In this document: positions 1-4,233 of the stretch, piece after piece
Layout of the letters: every line of letters begins with the position of its first letter
How positions within the stretch are numbered: position 1 is the first letter of the stretch
Source of the DNA: JBDSLU01 sp039916225
GTDB lineage: Bacteria; Acidobacteriota; Vicinamibacteria; Vicinamibacterales; Vicinamibacteraceae
Assembly (NCBI GenBank): GCA_039916225.1
Contig: JBDSLU010000303.1
Location: 1 to 6,656 of the forward strand
DNA length: 6,656 bases
Direction of reading: 5' to 3'
The notes under the pieces: generated by a model
The model's database searches: none
What the model saw: only the letters and a program-made list of their open reading frames with translations
What the model was told of the DNA's origin: nothing
Translations under genes and position numbers: made by a program

Positions 1-101
1 ATTAGGCACTCGCGGGCCGCCACACAATGGGCGCCGTCCACAAGATCGTGGTCATGACGACGGATCCGTCCACCGGTCGTCCACCGTCCATCCCCGATCG
101 A

Positions 102-516
102 TCAGCTGCGGCGGTCGAGTGACCGTCCGGTGGCCGGGTCGAGCGTCTGCAGCAGCCCGCCGTAGCTGGTCAGCACCAGGCGGCCGCCGACGAGCTCCGC
201 GAGCGCGACCGGCGTCAGGAACGGCACGCCGTCCAGGCGATCGACGCGCGCGATCACGAATGTCCCCGCGCCGGCACTCCCGCCGGCCACGGCGGTCGCG
301 CCCCCGAACGACAGCTCGGCGTCCGACGCCAGGATCTGGCCCGGAGAGATCGACGACGACTTCGGCCAGCGGCGTCAGCGCGGCGTGTGCCGGCAGAAAG
401 CTCGACAGCCCCGACAGGGTGACGCGAATCGCCGTGTCGTCAACCAGCGCGCCGCCCGGCACGATCAGGCGGGCATCGCCGTCGGTGCCAGTGACGCGTC
501 TGGTGCCACCGACCAC
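102..516 (-). pseudogene. Frameshifted remnant of a surface/secreted protein (ZU5-like beta segment)
   Basis: Two minus-strand reading frames join into one sensible protein if one G is removed from the GGG near 340-345. The first frame (from a GTG at 516) reads through RLIVPGGALVDDTAIRVTL to EVVVDLSG. After the shift the second frame continues as QILASDAELSFGGATAV, then VIARVDRLDGVPFL and LVLTSYGGLLQTLDPATGR, and stops at 102-104. The 'LIVPGGAL-DDTAI' pattern followed by alternating hydrophobic strands resembles ZU5-like or Ig-like repeats in large bacterial surface proteins; this is recalled family resemblance, not a firm assignment. An in-frame TGA lies just upstream of the GTG and no ribosome binding site is visible, so the 5' part of the gene appears to be lost. 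The frameshift could be a sequencing error, but the neighbouring permease remnant favours real decay. No function is claimed. Confidence 0.45.
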
Positions 517-843
517 GGTTGTTCAAGACTGGCACACACCATGCCCGCACGTCTCCCAAGCCGTTGAGTTCGCTTGAGGGCGACGCTTGAGGATCGAGTC
601 TCCGCCTCACAGGCATGCCCTTTCCGTCGGACACATTGTTGATTGAGGGTGCCGCTGGTTGCAGCCGAAGCACGACCATCCGATCGACGTTCATGGCGCG
701 TCGCGTCGGCGCCAAGTAGGCAGTCAGCGCTGCACCACTGATGACCAGCGCCGTGGAACCGACCGTCGTGAGGTCGAACTGATGATGCCCGGGACGGATG
801 GCGCTTCACCACGTCCTTGACCGCCCGTCGACGAAGAGTGACA
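517..843. other. Gene-free stretch containing only a permease remnant
   Basis: Apart from the permease tail at 659-805 I see no gene here. Open frames on both strands are rich in Arg, Ala and Pro, have no ribosome binding site and no recognisable motif. The stretch separates the frameshifted surface-protein remnant from the toxin-antitoxin pair and looks like decayed sequence. The promoter of the toxin-antitoxin pair must lie in or near its right end, but I could not identify convincing -35 and -10 boxes. Confidence 0.5.
659..805 (-). pseudogene. C-terminal tail of an FtsX/MacB-type ABC transporter permease (remnant)
   Basis: Read on the minus strand from 805 down to 659, about 49 codons give a short polar segment, then FDLTTVGSTALVISGAALTA, then YLAPTRRAMNVDRMVVLR. 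This matches the usual end of FtsX-like (MacB or Acidobacterial duplicated orphan permease) proteins: a last transmembrane helix followed by a motif close to 'YLPARRAxRVDPMVALR'. A TGA at 806-808 is directly upstream in the same frame and the rest of the permease (several hundred residues) is absent. The toxin-antitoxin pair begins just beyond, where the permease body would be expected. The frame also runs on past the expected C-terminus to about 440 without family resemblance. It is a dead fragment; the assignment rests on a short but characteristic motif. Confidence 0.5.
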
Positions 844-1101
844 ATGTCACCCATGAAGGAGATCTCCATCCGAGAGCTGCATCGGAACACCGGCGCCTGG
901 GTGCGGAGCGCGCGGAAGTACGGAGCTATCCTCGTCCGCGACCGCCGCCGGCCCGTCGCCTGCATCACGCCAGCGAGCGAGGAGCCGGAAGTGAACCGGT
1001 TCGCGGCGTGGCGACCGCTGAAACGATTCGCCGCCGCGATCGATCGACCGGTTGGCGGAACGCCTGTGGAGGATATCGTGAGCGAGGACCGGAATCGATG
1101 A
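844..1101 (+). CDS. Phd/YefM-family type II antitoxin
   Basis: This 85-residue protein fits the size of Phd/YefM antitoxins, which bind and neutralise the partner toxin and repress their own operon in the cytoplasm. The N-terminal domain shows the family pattern: KEISIRELHRNTGAWV (residues 5-20), then ILVRDRRRPVACITP (29-43), equivalent to the 'VxxRGRPVAxLVP' strand. The acidic and aromatic C-terminal part (residues 46-85), ending VEDIVSEDRNR, would be the flexible toxin-binding tail. The ATG at 844 was chosen because GAAGAG lies about 6 bases upstream. The ATG at 853 would give the more typical start MKEISIREL but has no visible ribosome binding site, and a GTG-type start at 817 would add nine Arg-rich residues. 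The stop codon overlaps the toxin start by 4 bases (ATGA, 1098-1101), indicating translational coupling. Autoregulation is expected from the family; no operator was identified. Confidence 0.85.
   Translation: MSPMKEISIRELHRNTGAWVRSARKYGAILVRDRRRPVACITPASEEPEVNRFAAWRPLKRFAAAIDRPVGGTPVEDIVSEDRNR
1084..1088 (+). promoter_or_regulatory. Ribosome binding site of the PIN toxin
   Basis: GAGGA lies inside the end of the antitoxin gene, 9 bases before the ATG at 1098. It supports that ATG over in-frame upstream codons that would extend the toxin by up to 100 residues through the antitoxin region. Confidence 0.6.
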
Positions 1102-1568
1102 CGGCGACGACCAGCGAGCCGTCCGTGGCGCCCGTCTATTTCGACGCAGCGCTGGTCGCGAAATTCTATCTGAACGAGCCTGGCCGGGATGCGGTGCGAC
1201 GACTCGCCCGCATCTCCGGTGTCGTCGTGTCGTCAGGTATTGCGGTCGCTGAAGTGTCGGCCGCGTTTCACCGCAAGTTGCGCGAGGAGGCGGTTACGCC
1301 GGCGGTCTTCAAGGCCCTGCAGGGACAGTTCGTCCACGATGTGGACGAGGGGCTCTGGAAGCTTGCGGATCCAACCGCTGCCTTGCTTCGAGATGTCCAG
1401 GCGTCCTTCTCTCGACTCAACCGAGCCGTCTTCGTTCGATCGCTGGACGCGATCCACTTGGTGACCGCGAAAGCAGAAGGCTTCGAACGCATCTACTCGA
1501 ACGACCGCCACCTGCTCGGCGCTGCCAAGAGCTTCGGTCTCGAGGGTGTGAACCCGCTATCGCGCTGA
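1098..1568 (+). CDS. PIN-domain toxin (VapC-like ribonuclease)
   Basis: This 156-residue protein is the presumed toxin of the pair, a Mg2+-dependent endoribonuclease of the PIN fold. The acidic active-site positions are visible: Asp16 in VYFDAALVAKFYLNEPG (the usual 'YLDTSALVKLYLPEPG' motif), Glu52 in IAVAEVSAAF, Asp117 in SLDAIHLVTA and Asp136 in IYSNDRHLL. The C-terminus (GAAKSFGLEGVNP) is the normal end of the family, so the gene looks complete. Translation from 1098 is supported by the ATGA overlap with the antitoxin and by GAGGA upstream. The usual target of VapC toxins is initiator tRNA or the ribosomal sarcin-ricin loop; the target here cannot be told from sequence. Its partner is Phd/YefM-like rather than VapB-like AbrB, a combination that is common. 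The insertion sequence starts 5 bases past the stop. Confidence 0.88.
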   Translation: MTATTSEPSVAPVYFDAALVAKFYLNEPGRDAVRRLARISGVVVSSGIAVAEVSAAFHRKLREEAVTPAVFKALQGQFVHDVDEGLWKLADPTAALLRDVQASFSRLNRAVFVRSLDAIHLVTAKAEGFERIYSNDRHLLGAAKSFGLEGVNPLSR

Positions 1569-1573
1569 CACCC

Positions 1574-1587
1574 GTCGGTCTCGAATT
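1574..1587 (+). repeat. Left terminal inverted repeat of the insertion sequence
   Basis: GTCGGTCTCGAATT; it pairs with the reverse complement of 2630-2643, differing only at the third base. It lies between the toxin stop (1568) and the transposase stop (1593). Confidence 0.75.
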
Positions 1588-1592
1588 CGTGG

Positions 1593-2555
1593 TCAGGCGG
1601 CGACGGGGAGTCGGACGAGGTCCGCGCAATGGGAGACCCAGCGCACATGATGCAAATCGGCCGGGACCGCCCCGTGCCCGTCGGCGAAGGTCAGAGGCGT
1701 GTGACCCTCCAACGACGCGTGGCTGCGTGCCGCGTTGTAATAAATCTCGAACTCAGCCAGCTTCCGTTCTAGATCCCGGGCATTCCAGAACAGCACGTGG
1801 TCGAGGAATTCTCGCCGCATCGTGCCGATCAGGCGCTCCACGAAGGGGTGGGAAAGCGGCACATGGGGCACAGTCTTGACTTCGACGATCTCGAGAATCC
1901 GCAGGTTCGCCTTCCACCGGTGCGCCTCGAACAGCGGATCATGATCGGTGCTGAGATGCCGCGGTGCGCCCTGCCCAGGGATCGCGGCGTTGAACATGCG
2001 GCTCCAAAGGCTGTCTGCGGTGTGGCCCATGAACGACAACCACGAGGGTCCGTTTCCCCCAGGAGCAGGGCGGTAGTGTTTCGCCAGCACGCGGTAGACG
2101 ACGTTCTTGTCGATGTCGATCCCGAACGTCTGAGAGATGATGCGTGCAATCCGTGGACAGCCGAACCGAGGATTGCGCGACTTGAGCTCGACGATGGCAC
2201 GGATGAGTGCCGCCTCCGGCCCTTTCGGTCCGGCCTTCTTCGGGCACGGCGTTGACGAGAACAGCCGGCGGTATTTGCCGCGCACCAAGGCCTGATGAAA
2301 CGCCAGGAGTGTTGAGGGGCGGAGGGCAATGGCCAGCTTTCGGATGCGTCCGGGGCTAAGGAAGAGGGACGCGAATCCGCAAAGGAGCCGGTCAGTCAGC
2401 GTCAGGCTGGGTGCCCGACGGCGACCACGACGAAGCACGATGAGTTGCTGCTTGAGCACGAGATTCTCAGCGATCACCGCTCGCACGCCACCGCGACCGC
2501 ACAGCTTCGCGGTCATGACGGCGAGGTGGAGCAGGATGAGCAGGAACTCCTTCAT
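1593..2555 (-). CDS. Integrase-core DDE transposase with in-frame deletion of the first catalytic Asp
   Basis: This 320-residue protein begins MKEFLLILLHL, the usual start for this transposase type, at the ATG at 2555; a TTG at 2594 would add 13 atypical residues. Residues 22-40 (GGVRAVIAENLVLKQQLIV) and 107-160, with RNPRFGCPRIARII and NVVYRVLAKHYRP, form the N-terminal and helix-turn-helix DNA-binding part. The catalytic core follows: Asp204 in LSTDHDPLF and Glu240 in HPFVERLIGTMRREFLDH, with exactly 35 residues between them, as in DD35E enzymes. The protein ends normally (PVAA). However, GPSWLSFMGHTADSLWS (residues 169-185) runs straight into RMFNAAIPGQG. Intact relatives, as I recall them, have about 40 residues between these two points, starting 'xDLFRCES', which carry the first catalytic Asp. 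The junction is near 2000/2001. The frame is kept, so protein may be made, but strand transfer should fail. Confidence 0.85.
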   Translation of the reverse strand: MKEFLLILLHLAVMTAKLCGRGGVRAVIAENLVLKQQLIVLRRGRRRAPSLTLTDRLLCGFASLFLSPGRIRKLAIALRPSTLLAFHQALVRGKYRRLFSSTPCPKKAGPKGPEAALIRAIVELKSRNPRFGCPRIARIISQTFGIDIDKNVVYRVLAKHYRPAPGGNGPSWLSFMGHTADSLWSRMFNAAIPGQGAPRHLSTDHDPLFEAHRWKANLRILEIVEVKTVPHVPLSHPFVERLIGTMRREFLDHVLFWNARDLERKLAEFEIYYNAARSHASLEGHTPLTFADGHGAVPADLHHVRWVSHCADLVRLPVAA

Positions 2556-2629
2556 GCGCGAGTCAGCGTAGGACAAACGCCTCGCGCCACGCAACGTTGC
2601 CCAATCCGTGAATCAGCGCGAGAATTGGC

Positions 2630-2643
2630 AATTCGAGACCCAC
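2630..2643 (+). repeat. Right terminal inverted repeat of the insertion sequence
   Basis: AATTCGAGACCCAC is the partner of the repeat at 1574-1587 (13 of 14 bases). Its inner end overlaps a 13-bp palindrome, GAATTGGCAATTC at 2622-2634, which may add to transposase binding or control the transposase promoter; that role is inference. Confidence 0.75.
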
Positions 2644-3053
2644 AAGGATCAGGACGCCATCGGCGTCACCCTCCCCGATCGCGGCGAACAACACTGGAAC
2701 GACTCCAGGCCCCATGTGGCCCAGGGCCTCCATCTCCGGCTCAGCGACGACAAGGCCCGCCCAGGCCGGAAGCCCGGTAGCCATGACGAGCCGGCGAGCG
2801 ACACCGTCGACGACGTAGTCGCCAGCTTTCAAGTCGAGAATCGACTCCGCGCACGGGTCGGCCCCATCGTCCGGTGCATCAGCAAGGCCGAGGCTGAAGG
2901 TGCCGGGTGTCCTGAAGGGAACAGCCGTTCCGCGCCCATTGATGAATCGTGTAAGCGGGAGATGGACCTGACCACCGCCGTCGCGGCGTAAGGGCGCAGC
3001 GCCGTTCCTGCCGCTCGAATCTTCCCCCGCGAGCGAGACGAGAGTCCCACATC
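2644..3053. other. Unassigned stretch between the insertion sequence and the cytochrome gene
   Basis: Long open frames exist on both strands. On the plus strand one runs through to a TAA at 2989-2991. On the minus strand one runs from near 3052 down to 2563 and includes TRFINGRGTAVPFRTPG and KAGDYVVDGVARRLVMATG. Both cross the right inverted repeat into the insertion sequence, so neither is an intact gene as it stands. The visible part of the minus frame from 2832 has no Ser or Gln and only one Thr in 89 residues. The plus frame is highly charged, with third-position G+C (about 77%) only slightly above first-position (about 71%). Neither frame has a ribosome binding site or a motif I recognise. 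One may be the remnant of a gene cut by the insertion, with its other part removed. The promoter for the cytochrome-ars genes probably lies at the right end, but no clear boxes or ArsR-type operator are visible. Confidence 0.4.
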
Positions 3054-3815
3054 ATGCGCGCATCCAGTTACGTCAATGTTCTGCTTCCCCTGGTTCTGGT
3101 GTCCGGCGTCCTCGCGCTCTACGGCGTGGCCAACTCCGCGGCGCCGGCGGCACAAGCGAGCCCGCAAGTGACGCGGTCAGACGCCGAGCGTCGCGCCCAC
3201 ATGCAAGTGCACTTCTCGCAGGTCATGACGGTGCACGAGGCAGTGATTCGCGGCGATGTCGCCTCGGCCCAAGCGCCCGCGATCTGGCTGGCCAACCACG
3301 ACGCGCCGAGCATGCCGGCGGGGTCAGCACCCTTCGTGGCACAGATGCAGCGAGCCGCACGCCGCACCGCCGACGCCTCGAGCGTGCTCGAAGCCGCGCT
3401 CGGCGCTGCGGACATGCTGAAGACGTGCGGTGATTGCCATCGAGCGATCGGCACGATGCCCGTCATCGCCATCCAGCCCGCGCGGCCAGAGGTGCACGGC
3501 CTGGTGGGGCACATGCTGGCGCACCAGCAGGCGGCCGATCAGATGCTCCAGGGTCTCGTCGCACCCTCGAGCGCACTGTGGCGGGCCGGGGCCGGCGGCC
3601 TCCAATCGGCGCCCCTGCGGCCGGCTGCACTACCGAGCGACCGGAAGCTCTCCGGCGCAGTCGTCGCTTCGGAAAAGCGCCTCCACGAGCTCGCCAGCCA
3701 GGCGAGCCGTGCCGAGGATCCCGGCGCCAGAGCCGTCTTCTATGGTCAGATTCTGTCGCGGTGCGCCGCCTGTCACGCGCTTCACCCCGGTGTCTGGGGC
3801 CCGACGCGGCGCTGA
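3054..3815 (+). CDS. Exported diheme c-type cytochrome, tandem cytochrome c'/c556-like
   Basis: This 253-residue protein starts with a Sec-type signal or membrane anchor (LLPLVLVSGVLALYGVA, about residues 10-26, then AAPAAQAS), which places it in the periplasm or on the outer face of the membrane. It carries two covalent haem motifs, CGDCH at 125-129 and CAACH at 237-241. Each motif sits at the end of a mostly helical region of about 80-100 residues, the arrangement of class II cytochromes (cytochrome c', c556), so the protein looks like two four-helix units in tandem. Possible distal ligands include Met50, His53 and His61 in the first half and His148, Met154 and His157 in the second. The second half carries a Pro/Ala-rich insert around 171-196. 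It lies 43 bp ahead of arsD on the same strand and is probably cotranscribed. Its electron-transfer partner is unknown. The ATG at 3054 is followed by a good signal sequence, though the ribosome binding site is weak. Confidence 0.82.
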   Translation: MRASSYVNVLLPLVLVSGVLALYGVANSAAPAAQASPQVTRSDAERRAHMQVHFSQVMTVHEAVIRGDVASAQAPAIWLANHDAPSMPAGSAPFVAQMQRAARRTADASSVLEAALGAADMLKTCGDCHRAIGTMPVIAIQPARPEVHGLVGHMLAHQQAADQMLQGLVAPSSALWRAGAGGLQSAPLRPAALPSDRKLSGAVVASEKRLHELASQASRAEDPGARAVFYGQILSRCAACHALHPGVWGPTRR

Positions 3816-3846
3816 TGCCTGAGACATCTCGTGGACAGCGTGACGA

Positions 3847-3851
3847 AAGGA
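3847..3851 (+). promoter_or_regulatory. Ribosome binding site of arsD
   Basis: AAGGA lies 7 bases before the arsD ATG at 3859, inside the 43-base gap after the cytochrome gene. Confidence 0.7.
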
Positions 3852-3858
3852 CGTCCGC

Positions 3859-4224
3859 ATGACTGCTGTGCGCGTATTCGACCCTGCGATGTGTTGCTCC
3901 TCAGGTGTCTGCGGGCCGTCGGTCGACCCGCAGCTGGCGCGCTTCTCGGCTGATCTCGATTGGCTCAAGGCCCAGGGCGTGTCCGTCGAGCGCTTCAACC
4001 TGGCGCAGCAACCCGCGGCGTTTGCCGAGGACCAGACCGTGCGTTCGACGCTCGAAACGAAGGGAGAGGCCGGACTACCGGTCGTGACAATGAACGGCGA
4101 GATGAAGAGCAGCGGCGTGTATCCCTCACGCGCCGAGCTGTCGTCGTGGGCGGGTATCGGCACCCCGGCGAGTGGTCTGCCGAGCGACGGGCACACGGCT
4201 GCGACGAGCGGCACCTGCTGCTGA
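3859..4224 (+). CDS. arsD: ArsD, arsenite metallochaperone
   Basis: ArsD is a small cytoplasmic protein (121 residues here, near the usual 120) that binds As(III) or Sb(III) and passes it to ArsA, raising the ATPase's affinity for arsenite; it also has weak repressor activity on ars operons. The thioredoxin-like start VRVFDPAMCCSSGVCGPSVD contains Cys12, Cys13 and Cys18, the exact positions of the As(III) site in the R773 protein. Further family landmarks are RFSADLDWLKAQGV and ERFNLAQQP (residues 28-53) and GEAGLPVVTMNGEM (69-82). The C-terminal Cys120-Cys121 pair corresponds to the accessory vicinal pair near the end of the R773 protein, which is not essential. The start is fixed by AAGGA 7 bases upstream. 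arsA follows within 6-9 bases, so the two are surely one transcription unit. Confidence 0.95.
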   Translation: MTAVRVFDPAMCCSSGVCGPSVDPQLARFSADLDWLKAQGVSVERFNLAQQPAAFAEDQTVRSTLETKGEAGLPVVTMNGEMKSSGVYPSRAELSSWAGIGTPASGLPSDGHTAATSGTCC

Positions 4225-4228
4225 AGGA
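4224..4228 (+). promoter_or_regulatory. Ribosome binding site deciding the arsA start
   Basis: AAGGA overlaps the last base of the arsD stop codon. It is only 2 bases from the ATG at 4231 but 5 bases from the ATG at 4234, which favours the second Met as the arsA start. Confidence 0.55.
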
Positions 4229-4233
4229 CAATG

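Larger units (their letters stand above)
1574..2643 (-). mobile_element. Insertion sequence, about 1.07 kb, with internally deleted transposase
   Basis: The element is defined by a minus-strand DDE transposase (1593-2555) and by an inverted repeat pair found just outside it: GTCGGTCTCGAATT at 1574-1587 and AATTCGAGACCCAC at 2630-2643, which match at 13 of 14 positions when one is reverse-complemented. The left end lies 19 bp beyond the transposase stop and the right end about 75 bp before its start, a normal compact layout. I see no clear target-site duplication: the flanks read GACACCC on the left and AAGGATC on the right. The true termini could be a base or so further out. The transposase belongs to the integrase-core (rve) type related to the IS3/IS481 superfamily; I cannot name the exact IS family. 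Because the first catalytic Asp appears deleted, the copy is probably dependent on an intact relative. Confidence 0.8.

Noticed and set aside
2..55. 17-codon minus-strand frame overlapping the preceding frame's stop (ATGA)
   Set aside because: Very short, with no ribosome binding site and no recognisable motif, in a stretch of decayed genes.
57..94. Short imperfect repeats of GTCCACCG
   Set aside because: Only two or three short, unevenly spaced copies; not a CRISPR array or iteron set.
1797..2255. Plus-strand open frame of 152 codons inside the insertion sequence
   Set aside because: It lies antisense to the transposase, which has clear family motifs across the same bases; it has no ribosome binding site and no domain.
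2563..2832. Minus-strand open frame of 89 codons from a TTG
   Set aside because: It crosses the right end of the insertion sequence, starts with TTG without a ribosome binding site, and has no Ser or Gln; at best it is a chimera of flank and element.
2608..2991. Plus-strand open frame of 127 codons from a GTG
   Set aside because: It also starts inside the insertion sequence and crosses its inverted repeat; highly charged, no motif, no ribosome binding site.
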